A stretch of 43,955 nt of DNA, from positions 1 through 43,955 of the forward strand of contig NZ_JAAHGO010000073.1 of assembly GCF_010672455.1 (NCBI RefSeq), in the 5' to 3' direction. Shown here one piece after another: positions 1-7,303 of this stretch. The notes beneath the pieces are model-generated. The model ran no database searches. It saw nothing but the letters and a program-made list of their open reading frames with translations, and was not told the DNA's origin. This DNA is from Okeania sp. SIO2C9. Lineage in GTDB: Bacteria; Cyanobacteriota; Cyanobacteriia; Cyanobacteriales; Microcoleaceae. Position numbers and translations under genes: made by a program. Position 1 is the first letter of the stretch, and each line of letters begins with the position of its first letter.

Positions 1-92
1 CAAAAAACGGACGTGGAGGCAAGCGTAAGACTACCGTCAAGGCAGCAGCAGCCGATGAGACGTCAACCCGCCGAGGGGCTACGGCTCGGTAG
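1..92 (+). pseudogene. TnpB C-terminus, partial (IS200/IS605 family)
   Basis: The frame beginning at base 3 reads KNGRGGKRKTTVKAAAADE and then ends ...GATAR with TAG at 90-92. This is the basic, Ser/Thr-rich tail typical of TnpB (the RNA-guided nuclease accessory protein of IS200/IS605 elements) just after its zinc finger. It is followed at once by a right-end hairpin like that of the complete TnpB element at 24365-25740. Only the end of the gene lies in the window, so whether the rest is intact cannot be told. The tail is too short for family assignment on its own; the hairpin context makes the call likely. Confidence 0.7.
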
Positions 93-800
93 GAATCCCC
101 GTGCCTTTAGGCCGGGGAGGATGTCAATGCGATGTATCCAACCATTAATAGTAAAGCGACTGTCTGCAAAAGTTTTAGATGGACAACTTACTGGCAAAAC
201 TTCGTGTAGATAACTACTGAAGAAAAAGACAATACTATTGTTTTTTGGCTCTATGGTTTTAAATGTATCAGCTGTTGAATAATATTTTCCCTGAATTTTA
301 CTGTCGTAAATTCTTAAATTTCCACCTGTAAATGCTTTGGGTTGTTGATAAAAATAGTAAACATAAGTAATAACTCTCGTATCAACAGGATATTGATTAT
401 CAACATGAGTTTTATAGAAGTTCCGGTCGTTATGAGCTGTTAACTGAGTTTCAAATTTACTAATTGAAAATTCCGGTACATTTAATTTGGTGAATACATC
501 TGGCAAAATTTCTTGAATTTTTTTAACAATTAATTCCTCGAATTTAGCAAAAGATTGCAATACTAAAGCACGTCGATTTTCCTGATTTTTCAACCTATTT
601 GTGGCTGACTCATTCGATACTACTGCCGGGACAAAATCTGATTCTTTTGGCAACACATAATTCAATAATTGTTGATTTTCTGAATGACTGAGGAAATTCT
701 CTTTAAGAAAATAATGAGATTCTAAAATTTCTATTTGAGGAGTTGGGTCTGGGTCAGTTTTGATATTTGGTTGAGTTTGTTGTATTTCAATGTTAGCCAT
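63..800 (-). CDS. 2OG-Fe(II) oxygenase, prolyl-hydroxylase-like (copy 1), C-terminus altered by IS
   Basis: A predicted 2-oxoglutarate/Fe(II)-dependent dioxygenase of about 245 residues. Counting from the upstream ATG at 812, the iron-binding triad reads H136-x-D138 (THVDNQ) and H203 (YLHEV). R219 in SRFTINGW is the likely 2-oxoglutarate-binding arginine, and FTGGNL lies between. This layout is typical of the prolyl 4-hydroxylase/PKHD fold; the substrate is unknown. I prefer the start at 800 (MANIEIQQ) because it aligns with the paralogue start at 1745 (MSNIQKTQ) and has GAG seven bases upstream; 812 is the alternative. The last ~20 codons, after NGWIH, are read out of the right end of the inserted IS605-type element in antisense and are not part of the original protein. 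Copy 2 lies upstream on the same strand. Confidence 0.8.
   Translation of the reverse strand: MANIEIQQTQPNIKTDPDPTPQIEILESHYFLKENFLSHSENQQLLNYVLPKESDFVPAVVSNESATNRLKNQENRRALVLQSFAKFEELIVKKIQEILPDVFTKLNVPEFSISKFETQLTAHNDRNFYKTHVDNQYPVDTRVITYVYYFYQQPKAFTGGNLRIYDSKIQGKYYSTADTFKTIEPKNNSIVFFFSSYLHEVLPVSCPSKTFADSRFTINGWIHRIDILPGLKARGFLPSRSPSAG
90..127 (+). mobile_element. Right end of an IS605-type element
   Basis: Bases 93-127 form an imperfect hairpin (ATCCCCGTGCC, loop TTTA, GGCCGGGGAGGAT) ending in GTCAA. The same architecture, GAATC-stem-GCCTTT-stem-GTCAA, occurs at the right end of the complete TnpB element (24365-24400, minus strand). The element therefore ends at base 127, and the flank from 128 is the last part of the adjacent oxygenase gene. 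Confidence 0.75.
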
Positions 801-875
801 TTTGTAACTCATGTGAAATTAGTAATATCATGTTTGGTTGAATCCTTATAAATAACTGTTGTGAGGAGTCAGGAA

Positions 876-903
876 GTAGGGGCGAATGGCCATTCGCCCG
901 TAC
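876..903. repeat. Palindromic hairpin repeat, GTAGGGGCGAA type
   Basis: GTAGGGGCGAATGGCCATTCGCCCGTAC is almost a perfect palindrome centred on GGCC. Related hairpins occur at 7123-7152 (core AAACAGCCGTTT) and 31340-31367 (core GAACGGCCGTTC). They are intergenic dispersed repeats with no coding content. Confidence 0.7.
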
Positions 904-1067
904 AGGAGGGAAGGAGGGAAGAAAGGAGGAAAAGAGGAAATATTGGAGAATAGTATTGATAATTTCAGTATTTCTTTGGTACTGTCGGTACCCGGAGTCC
1001 TTAAATTTTATTTATAGCTGATGGCTGATAGCTGACGGCTGTTTGCGCAGCATTCGGTAGGAAATGC

Positions 1068-1745
1068 TTATTTACAATGTATCCAACCATTAACAGTAAA
1101 GCGACTATCTGCAAAAGCTTGAGACGGACAACTTATTGGCAAAACTTCGTGTAGATAACTACTGAGAAAAAATACAATACTATTGTTTTCTGGTTCTATG
1201 GTTTTAAATGTATCAGCTGTTGAATAATATTTTCCCTGAATTTTACTATCGTAAATTATTAAGTTACCACCTGTAAATGCTTTAGGTTCTTGATAACAAT
1301 AATAAACATAAGTGACTGTTCTCGTATCAATTCCAGGATGTTTATTATCAATATGAACCCCATAAAAGTTCCGATCGTTATAAGCAGTTAACCTATTTTC
1401 AAATTTACCAATTGGAAATTCGGGAATATTTAATTTGGCGAATACATCTGGCAAAATTTCTTGAATTTTTTGAACTATTAATTCCTCGAATTGAGGGAAA
1501 AATTGTAAGAGTAAAGGACAATGTTGATTTTCATCAATATTTGACCTATTTGTGGTTGAATAATTTGATACTACAGTAGGGATAAAATCTGATTTTTTTT
1601 GCAACGCATAATTCAGTAATTGCTGATTTTCTGAATGGCTGAGGAAATTTTTTTTAAGTAAATAGTGAGATTCTAAAATTTCTGTTTGAGGAGTTGGTGT
1701 AGGGTTAGTTTTGATATTCAATTGAGTCTTTTGTATATTAGACAT
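1068..1745 (-). CDS. 2OG-Fe(II) oxygenase, prolyl-hydroxylase-like (copy 2)
   Basis: A 225-residue paralogue of the oxygenase at 63-800, highly similar along its whole length. Metal and cosubstrate residues are conserved: H131-x-D133 (VHIDNK), H199 (YLHEV) and R215 (SRFTVNGW). It ends naturally at NGWIHCK, which shows where copy 1 should have stopped. The N-terminal ~20 residues are Pro/Thr-rich (NPTPTPQ) in both copies, perhaps a flexible docking segment. The start codon ATGTCTAA is also the terminal inverted repeat of a 112-bp MITE at 1739-1850, so the mobile element now forms the 5' boundary. No promoter was assigned. Both copies and the Pro-rich peptide at 2589-2831 share one strand. The fold is confident; the substrate is not known. 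Confidence 0.85.
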   Translation of the reverse strand: MSNIQKTQLNIKTNPTPTPQTEILESHYLLKKNFLSHSENQQLLNYALQKKSDFIPTVVSNYSTTNRSNIDENQHCPLLLQFFPQFEELIVQKIQEILPDVFAKLNIPEFPIGKFENRLTAYNDRNFYGVHIDNKHPGIDTRTVTYVYYCYQEPKAFTGGNLIIYDSKIQGKYYSTADTFKTIEPENNSIVFFLSSYLHEVLPISCPSQAFADSRFTVNGWIHCK

Positions 1746-1850
1746 CTCCAGAAAAGAGTGAATAGGGAACAGGGAACAAGTATGGAGAGGATAGTAATTG
1801 ATAATTTATCGATAAGAATTGATTTTATTTTTGATTATTGGAGATGTCTA
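1739..1850. mobile_element. MITE, family with TAGACATCTCCA inverted repeats (copy 1)
   Basis: Perfect 12-bp terminal inverted repeats (TAGACATCTCCA at 1739, TGGAGATGTCTA ending 1850) bound a 112-bp non-coding element with an internal ATTGATAATT...TTGATTTTATTT stretch. Other copies are at 16821-16916 and 40782-40912. TA at both ends suggests TA-target insertion as in IS630/Tc1-type elements (inference). The left repeat overlaps the start codon of the copy 2 oxygenase. Confidence 0.8.
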
Positions 1851-1982
1851 TTGATGTTAGCCACTTTTTACTTAATTGTAAAATTAATCAGCTTGGTCTT
1901 ACGCAAAGACACTCCGATATATAGTGTTTTCAACTCAAAAAATCCGGTGTTACTGAATAAGGAGATTATATATAGGAACTTA

Positions 1983-2020
1983 TTGACATCTCCAGGGGTT
2001 GAAACACCCTGGATTCCGTG
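1983..2020 (-). mobile_element. IS605-type right end, remnant
   Basis: On the minus strand GGAATCCAGGGTGTTTCAA is followed by CCCCTGGAGATGTCAA. This has the same layout as the right ends at 90-127 and 24365-24400: GGAATC, stem, loop, stem, GTCAA. Any tnpB upstream of it (2021-2468) is too decayed to recognise. The end structure is visible; the history is inference. Confidence 0.5.
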
Positions 2021-2468
2021 GTTAATCCACCGCAAATGGGATGAATCCACATTTGCTTAAAGCCTGTCAACAGACTTCTAAACTCCTCGACATAGACCGA
2101 AATCTAGCTGTGAGTCTACTTTTTTTTAGCTTTCACGAGTGGTTTTACTCAATATGTTGGAGCAATCTTCTCGCTGCTCTAGCTGCCTGCTTGCTTTTCC
2201 TGCGGAATGCTACGCAAACAGCCGTCGTAAGAAATTAATTCCCCGTCTCCTGTCCGCCGGAATTTCACCGCAAAGCGCGATCTTGTCATGGCGACAAACC
2301 TTGTTCCTTATTCCGCTAGTATACCAGACTTTTACGCCGCTTTATTACCCGCGCGTCGTTATTCAACCAGGGGATAAATCTTCCGGGAACTTTCCTCCCG
2401 CCATTTTTTATGTTTCTCAAATCAGCAACACCTCAATCAAGAACCGAAAATTATTAATTTTACTTATC
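2021..2468. other. Non-coding, probable decayed element
   Basis: No convincing gene. Short open frames on both strands lack ribosome sites and family features. It contains a copy of the dispersed repeat TTCCTGCGGAATGCT...CGCAAACAGC near 2198-2224. The position next to an IS605-type right end suggests degraded element sequence. Confidence 0.4.
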
Positions 2469-2469
2469 C

Positions 2470-2559
2470 AGGACTTACGCATTTTTCCGACAAAAACACC
2501 ATATATACCATAGTACTATAGTTTTTATCTACTATATGTACTGCCTTTGCGTAAGTCCT
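2470..2559. mobile_element. MITE, family with AGGACTTACGCA inverted repeats (copy 1)
   Basis: Perfect 12-bp inverted repeats (AGGACTTACGCA at 2470, TGCGTAAGTCCT ending 2559) enclose ~66 bp of AT-rich sequence containing a TATACCATAGTACTATA palindrome. A second copy lies at 5373-5472. It lies between the Pro-rich peptide gene and the oxygenase genes. Confidence 0.8.
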
Positions 2560-2588
2560 GTTATCGTAAAAATTTGCCTAATTTTTCG

Positions 2589-2831
2589 CTAATTTCCTAC
2601 TGGTGCAGGAGGTCCTGGAGGACCGGGGATTCTCAATTCACCTTCTACTGGAGCAGGAGGTCCTGGAGGACCGGGAATTCTCAATTCACCTTCTACTGGA
2701 GCAGGGGGTCCTGGAGGACCAGGAATTCTCAATTCACCCTCTACTGGTGCAGAAATGCCTGGGGGAGCGGGAATTTGCGAATCATCCTCTATAAATGGGG
2801 TGAGCTTATCCAAAACTGTTAGGTGGACCAT
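2589..2831 (-). CDS. Small Pro/Gly-rich tandem-repeat peptide
   Basis: An 80-residue protein. Residues 1-~20 (MVHLTVLDKLTPFIEDD) form a non-repetitive head. They are followed by a degenerate repeat and then three near-identical 16-residue units, APVEGELRIPGPPGPP (48 bp each at DNA level), and it ends APVGN. GPPGPP is collagen-like, but the unit is not a continuous Gly-X-Y. A Shine-Dalgarno sequence GGAG lies seven bases before the ATG, which supports real translation. There is no signal peptide or cysteine. It lies about 0.85 kb upstream, on the same strand, of two prolyl-hydroxylase-like oxygenases, so it is a plausible substrate. That link is inference. I do not recognise a family. Confidence 0.65.
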   Translation of the reverse strand: MVHLTVLDKLTPFIEDDSQIPAPPGISAPVEGELRIPGPPGPPAPVEGELRIPGPPGPPAPVEGELRIPGPPGPPAPVGN

Positions 2832-3212
2832 TTTTTAACTCCGTTTAGAATATTCGAGCTTGAGATTATGAGTTGAGAAATACCGACACAATAGGTCATA
2901 AAGTGACAAATTGATCTTCACTTGCTGCTTCTACTAAAATCGTCGGCTATTACTCATCCATCTGAATTTCAGAAAGAGCATTTGTGTGATGATTTTACTC
3001 TATTTTGTTTTTTTGTCAAGATAATATTTCAATTTCAATATAAAAATATTAAGGAGTCAGTTAGAGGAGTTAAGAATAATTAAGTATTCAAGCGGACATG
3101 ATATAGTCCTCAGCTTTACTCAGATTATAGAACTTTTATAGAACTTGATAATTGTCCTAACAAAACCTGCAATTGCTATGGCAAAGAAAAACCTGATTCT
3201 CCTACGGGATAA
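2832..3212. other. Intergenic region between divergent genes
   Basis: No gene seen. It separates the divergently transcribed Pro-rich peptide gene and glmS, so it should hold both promoters. No clear sigma-70 box was identified for the peptide gene. Confidence 0.4.
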
Positions 3213-3249
3213 CTAACTTTGAGTAAGTATTATATATAGTCAAAGTTAG
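3213..3249. promoter_or_regulatory. Inverted repeat upstream of glmS
   Basis: CTAACTTTGA (3213-3222) and TCAAAGTTAG (3240-3249) are exact reverse complements separated by 17 bases. The spacer contains AAGTATTATATATAG, which could hold a -10 box. The right arm ends 17 bases before the glmS ATG. It could be a repressor operator around the promoter or a 5'-leader hairpin. It does not resemble the glmS ribozyme. Confidence 0.5.
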
Positions 3250-3266
3250 TCAGAATAAAAAATAAA

Positions 3267-5150
3267 ATGTGTGGAATTGTTGGTTATATTGGCACCCAGT
3301 CAGCAACAGAAATTTTACTATCAGGACTGGAAAAACTAGAATATCGAGGCTATGATTCTGCCGGATTGGCCACTGTTTGGGAGGGGCAAATTAAATCTAT
3401 TCGGTCTAAGGGTAAACTACACAACCTACGAGAAAAATTGGCAGAAGTGGAAATGCCAGCTAATATTGGTATTGGTCATACTCGTTGGGCGACTCATGGT
3501 AAACCGGAAGAATATAATGCTCATCCTCATACTGACGATACTGGACGAGTGGCAGTAGTTCAAAATGGGATTATTGAAAATTACCGGGAGTTACGCAAAG
3601 AATTAGAAGAGCGGGGACATAAATTTATTTCTGATACTGATACGGAAGTTATCCCCCACTTGATCGCGGAATTTTTATCTAATTTTACTGAAGGCAACAG
3701 GGAAGCATTTTTAGAAGCTGTACGTCAGACTGTGAATAAACTGGATGGAGCATTTGCGATCGCTGTTATTTGTGCAGACTATCCCAATGAACTTATTGTT
3801 GCTAGACAGCAAGCACCTATATCTATTGGTTTAGGACAAGGAGAATTTTTCTGTGCTTCTGATACTCCTGCTCTTGTATCCCATACTCAAGTTGTTGTCA
3901 CTTTAGAAAATGGTGAAATAGCTCGTTTAACACCTCTGGGGGTGGAAATTTATAACTTTGCAGGCGATCGCTTGAATAAAATACCCCGTATTCTTAACTG
4001 GAGTCCGACTTTAGTTGAGAAAAATATTTTTAAACATTTTATGCTCAAGGAAATTCACGAGCAACCAAATGTTATCCGGGGTTGTTTAGAAACTTATATT
4101 AATAGTGATTGGGATATTAATAACGATCGTATTTCTCCGACTAATTTAGAATTATCCCCTGCTCTATATCAAGATTTAGAACAAGTTGAAATATTTGCCT
4201 GTGGTACGAGTTGGCACACTAGTTTAATTGGGAAATATTTATTAGAACAATTAGCAGGAATTTCAACTACAGTTAATTATGCTTCAGAAGCTCGTTATGC
4301 ACCTTCTCCTCTGAGAAAAAATACTCTGATAATTGGTGTTACTCAATCTGGAGAAACAGCAGATACTTTGGCAGCTTTGGCAATGGAAAAACAACGGCGT
4401 TTAGATAAACCAGCCGAATTTTCATCAAGGTTGCTAGGAATTACTAATCAAAGTGAAAGTTCTATTGCTAGTGTAGTAAATCAAATTATTGATATTCGAG
4501 CAGGTATTGAAATTGGTGTAGCTGCAACTAAAACATTTGTGGCACAGGTAATGGCATTTTATTTATTTGCTATAGAATTAGGTTGGCGAAAAAAATATTT
4601 ATCTGGTGAAAAAATCGCAGAAATTGTTAATGGTTTGCGACAGATACCTGCACAAATGGAACAGATATTAGAAACTCAAGATAGCCAAATAGAAGATTTT
4701 GCTCACCAGTTTAATGATACTCAAGATTTTATCTTTGTGGGTCGAGGAATTAATTATCCAATTGCTTTAGAAGGCGCTCTAAAACTGAAAGAAATTAGTT
4801 ATATTCATGCCGAGGGATATCCAGCAGGTGAGATGAAACATGGTCCGATCGCTTTGTTGGATGATAAAGTGCCTGTAGTTGCGATCGCTATGCCTGGTTT
4901 AGTATATGAAAAGGTGCTTTCTAATGCTCAGGAAGCTAAAGCGAGGGATGCACAGTTAATTGGGGTGACTCCTGAAAGTACGGAGGCGGATGTGTTTGAT
5001 AATGTGTTGGCGGTGCCTGCTGTGGATGAGTTATTGTCGCCGATGTTGACAGTTATTCCTTTGCAGTTGTTAGCGTATCATATTGCTGCTCATCGTGGTT
5101 TGGATGTGGATCAGCCACGGAATTTGGCGAAGTCGGTGACTGTAGAGTAA
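3267..5150 (+). CDS. glmS: Glutamine--fructose-6-phosphate aminotransferase (isomerizing)
   Basis: Makes glucosamine-6-phosphate from fructose-6-phosphate and glutamine, the first step towards UDP-GlcNAc for peptidoglycan and lipopolysaccharide. The length of 627 residues is normal. The N-terminal glutaminase begins MCGIVGYIG, so Cys2 becomes the catalytic nucleophile after Met removal. HTRWATHG and the class II amidotransferase core follow. Two SIS sugar-isomerase domains are marked by CGTSWHTS, TQSGETADT and, in the second, GRGINYPIALEGALKLKEIS with GEMKHGPIAL. The C-terminus, PRNLAKSVTVE, is the family hallmark. It is a single cytosolic gene, not obviously in an operon, preceded by the perfect inverted repeat at 3213-3249. 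Confidence 0.98.
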   Translation: MCGIVGYIGTQSATEILLSGLEKLEYRGYDSAGLATVWEGQIKSIRSKGKLHNLREKLAEVEMPANIGIGHTRWATHGKPEEYNAHPHTDDTGRVAVVQNGIIENYRELRKELEERGHKFISDTDTEVIPHLIAEFLSNFTEGNREAFLEAVRQTVNKLDGAFAIAVICADYPNELIVARQQAPISIGLGQGEFFCASDTPALVSHTQVVVTLENGEIARLTPLGVEIYNFAGDRLNKIPRILNWSPTLVEKNIFKHFMLKEIHEQPNVIRGCLETYINSDWDINNDRISPTNLELSPALYQDLEQVEIFACGTSWHTSLIGKYLLEQLAGISTTVNYASEARYAPSPLRKNTLIIGVTQSGETADTLAALAMEKQRRLDKPAEFSSRLLGITNQSESSIASVVNQIIDIRAGIEIGVAATKTFVAQVMAFYLFAIELGWRKKYLSGEKIAEIVNGLRQIPAQMEQILETQDSQIEDFAHQFNDTQDFIFVGRGINYPIALEGALKLKEISYIHAEGYPAGEMKHGPIALLDDKVPVVAIAMPGLVYEKVLSNAQEAKARDAQLIGVTPESTEADVFDNVLAVPAVDELLSPMLTVIPLQLLAYHIAAHRGLDVDQPRNLAKSVTVE

Positions 5151-5162
5151 CGTTTCAGTGAA

Positions 5163-5280
5163 CAGTTATCAGTATTTTCTGTGGAAATACTTGATTTTTA
5201 ATCTCACCAAACTCCCCTTCTCAGTTATCAGTATCTTTTGTGGAAATACTTGATTTTTAATCCCCCCAAACCCCCTTTCA
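5163..5280. repeat. Two tandem ~59-bp repeats
   Basis: The segment beginning CAGTTATCAGTATTTTCTGT and running to CCAAACTCCCC is repeated with a 59-bp period at 5163 and 5222. It is non-coding, just downstream of glmS, and is followed by CCCCCTTTCAAAGGGGGGC, a dispersed hairpin that may help end glmS transcription. Confidence 0.6.
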
Positions 5281-5372
5281 AAGGGGGGCTTAATAATTTA
5301 TATTTACAGGGTAAATTTATTAAAATTCAAATGGTATGAGTAGACCACAAAGTAGGGAGGTTGGATATAATT

Positions 5373-5472
5373 AGGACTTACACAAAGTATTCAATAAACC
5401 CGGTTTATTGTCGCTATTTTTTTGTTAAAACCACGAAATTTCCGCAAATAAACCCGGTTTCTCCGTAAGTCC
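5373..5472. mobile_element. MITE, family with AGGACTTAC inverted repeats (copy 2)
   Basis: AGGACTTACACA at 5373 and TCCGTAAGTCCT ending 5472 form imperfect terminal inverted repeats related to 2470-2559. The interior differs and contains a direct repeat AATAAACCCGGTTT (near 5393 and 5447). It sits between glmS and a convergent membrane-protein gene. Confidence 0.65.
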
Positions 5473-5515
5473 TATTTATAGATAGGAAATGGGTTCTATA
5501 ATGATTAGGATTTAA

Positions 5516-6184
5516 TCAGCTCTCCAAATTTTTTTGGAACTCTAAGTTAAGAAATAGAAGTATATCACCAAGGTTAATTCCAATTGTGATAAATGCGGGT
5601 AAGGTTTCTGAAAGTACGGACACCCAAAAAGCGTTCATAAAAGGAATGGTATCCAAGAATTGACTAAAGACTGTTTGTAATCCAATAGATATTAAACCCA
5701 CTAAAAAACTGAAGAAGAAGACTCTCCACCAATTACCTTCAACTATAGAGCGACTATAAAGGAAAGAGGCTTCCCCCTTTTGGTCTCGGAGAATAAAAGC
5801 AAGCCCATAATATCCATTATTGATGAGATAAATTATTCCTGGTATTAAAAGTAGTAGACATCGGAGAAAATAATTAATCCAAAACCTAAAACTTAATAAA
5901 AATAGAGGAACTAAGCTCGCAAATATTTTTTTTACAACACTTTTATAATTGGTATTTCTTTCGTGAACATAATTATCTGTAATAACTGATACGGCTGTGT
6001 AATAGATATAACTTACAAGAATGAAAAAAATCAAAAAAACATAATAAAATGCTAAAAATAATCCCGAAGGACTATTTTGAAGCTCAGTTGTCAAAGCTGA
6101 CATAATTATCGAGAAAGGCAAACTTATTGTACAAAAAAGCAGTAGGATAGGTTTCAAGTTTTTCAGATAAACATCAAACCCCAT
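5516..6184 (-). CDS. YciC/DUF975-like integral membrane protein
   Basis: A 222-residue polytopic membrane protein of unknown function. About five to six hydrophobic segments are visible, around residues 13-32, 42-65, 90-125, 150-175 and 190-213. The stretch LLLIPGIIYLI followed by a tract holding FILRDQKGEASFLYSRSIVEGNWW fits the conserved core of YciC/glycerophosphodiesterase-membrane-domain-like proteins. There the cytosolic loop carries R-S-x-x-L/I-V-x-G-N-W-W. It starts MGFDVYLKNLKPILLLF at an ATG. It is a single gene, convergent with glmS. Family level is fairly sure; no biochemical role can be inferred. Confidence 0.7.
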   Translation of the reverse strand: MGFDVYLKNLKPILLLFCTISLPFSIIMSALTTELQNSPSGLFLAFYYVFLIFFILVSYIYYTAVSVITDNYVHERNTNYKSVVKKIFASLVPLFLLSFRFWINYFLRCLLLLIPGIIYLINNGYYGLAFILRDQKGEASFLYSRSIVEGNWWRVFFFSFLVGLISIGLQTVFSQFLDTIPFMNAFWVSVLSETLPAFITIGINLGDILLFLNLEFQKNLES

Positions 6185-6479
6185 AGAGATTAATTCTATT
6201 AATCCAAGTTTCCTACTTTTAAGTTCAGAGAGAATACTAATTTTTAATTACTCCATATATAGTTAAGGTTATTGAGACAGTAAATAATACGAAAGTATGT
6301 GTATTCTAACTGGGGGTTTATATTTCCTTTGACTGGATATTTTTTTGCCTCCTAACTTTAAATTGATGATAACAATACTACCTGGAAAATATTTTTATAA
6401 AAGTGCTGAATATCTTGATATTACAGAGTTATGAGTGGAAAAAAACTGATTTTTTTTGTCAAAAAAGGAAAATTTAGTC
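6185..6479. other. Intergenic region
   Basis: AT-rich spacer between the divergent membrane-protein gene and the DUF433 gene. No ORF, repeat family or strong promoter recognised, apart from an AAAGGA ribosome site just before 6480. Confidence 0.4.
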
Positions 6480-6734
6480 ATGTTAAAACACTTAGATAAA
6501 ATCACTTTTTATCCTAAAATAATGACAGGAAAAGCTTGTATTCGAGGAATGAGAATACCTATTTCTTTAATTCTTAATTTAGTTGCTAATGGGAAACCTA
6601 ATCAGGAAATTTTAGAAGAATATCCCGATTTAGAATTAGAGGATATTAAACAATGTTTGTTTTATGCTGTTTTGTTAGCTGAAGAAAGAGTTATTTCTAT
6701 TGAAAAAAAGCAGGAGTTAGAATCGGTAAAATGA
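6480..6734 (+). CDS. DUF433 antitoxin-like protein
   Basis: An 84-residue DUF433 protein. This family is small, winged-helix-like and usually encoded just upstream of a DUF5615/PIN-like toxin. The hallmark KITFYPKIMTGKACIRGMRI followed by P(I)SLILNLVANG and EEYPDLELEDIKQCL is clear. I start at the ATG at 6480 because AAAGGA lies eight bases upstream and homologues begin near this point; a TTG at 6456 would add eight residues. Its stop overlaps the next ATG (ATGA, 6731-6734), the coupled arrangement usual for this pair. The toxin partner is reduced to a stub, so this is probably an orphan antitoxin. Confidence 0.88.
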   Translation: MLKHLDKITFYPKIMTGKACIRGMRIPISLILNLVANGKPNQEILEEYPDLELEDIKQCLFYAVLLAEERVISIEKKQELESVK

Positions 6735-6784
6735 AGTTTATAGCAGATATGAGTATTTCTCAAAGAACTGTAGTCCAGACTTAA
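6731..6784 (+). pseudogene. DUF5615 toxin, 5' stub
   Basis: The coupled ATG overlapping the DUF433 stop opens a frame of only 17 codons, MKFIADMSISQRTVVQT. This matches the M-K-F-L-x-D-x-x-[IL]-S-P-R-T-V start of DUF5615 PIN-like ribonucleases, which are usually about 110 residues. The remainder is absent and unrelated coding-like sequence follows, so the toxin gene has been truncated by a rearrangement. Confidence 0.65.
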
Positions 6785-6951
6785 CTCTTTCGCCTCGACA
6801 AACCTTAGCGCAAGAAGTTTGGGATATTCGCTCTATTTATCTTTTTCAAGGATTATATAATACAGATATTAGAAAGCATCTACAAGAACTAATTAAACTT
6901 AATAAAACAACTTGGTTAACCTTTTTTGATAAAGGAGTTATCAGCTTATGA
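6772..6951 (+). pseudogene. Unrecognised gene fragment (C-terminal part)
   Basis: A frame with protein-like composition (SPDLTLSPRQTLAQEVWDIR..., then YNTDIRKHLQELIKLNK and ending FFDKGVISL) runs to TGA at 6951. It has no start codon of its own because it is joined directly to the toxin stub. The stop overlaps the ATG of the next small frame. Tightly coupled helical C-terminus plus partner is a layout seen in toxin/immunity pairs. That is only a suggestion. Confidence 0.4.
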
Positions 6952-7118
6952 ATTTAATAAAAATCTTACAAGAAAATCGTTTAATGAAAACACCTCAAGA
7001 AATCAATATATTTGAGGAAACTTTAGAAAAAATCGCTAAACATCCTAATGATGAAAATTTAATATTAGAACGGGAGCAAGATGCTCCCACTGGCTATACC
7101 GTTACAATGTACTACTAA
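6948..7118 (+). pseudogene. Small coupled ORF, possible immunity-protein fragment
   Basis: A 56-codon frame starting MNLIKILQENRLMKTPQEIN, with its ATG overlapping the previous stop (ATGA). The part up to about residue 40 (FEETLEKIAKHPNDENL) looks like a genuine helical protein resembling the start of contact-toxin immunity proteins such as Imm30. The last ~15 codons read through a dispersed palindrome (GGGAGCAAGATGCTCCCA, also seen in inverse near 29887), so the original C-terminus has been lost. Family assignment is tentative. Confidence 0.35.
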
Positions 7119-7122
7119 CTAA

Positions 7123-7152
7123 AATTGTAGGGGTAAACAGCCGTTTACCCCT
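7123..7152. repeat. Palindromic hairpin repeat, GTAGGGGTAAACAGCC type
   Basis: GTAGGGGTAAACAGCC and its near-complement CGTTTACCCCTAC form a long hairpin, related in structure to those at 876-903 and 31340-31367. Intergenic. Confidence 0.6.
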
Positions 7153-7303
7153 ACAGACGGTAGAAATTATATTCTAGCATGTCCGGATAATCAGTGAGAA
7201 CAAAAATATTATTCCTTTGAACCTTTCTTTCCTTTCTGTCTTCTGCCTTCCTTCTACCAAAATCTAATTACTCAACCGGACATGATATCAGTTAAATTCA
7301 GAT

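Noticed and set aside
1686-2060. 124-codon open frame on the plus strand
   Set aside because: It starts inside the oxygenase in antisense and crosses a MITE and an IS605-type right end; no ribosome site or family features.
2589-2831. True collagen-like protein
   Set aside because: GPPGPP occurs only once per 16-residue unit; there is no continuous Gly-X-Y run.
3151-3266. glmS ribozyme or GlcN6P riboswitch
   Set aside because: None of the conserved ribozyme core is visible in the leader; only a simple inverted repeat is present.
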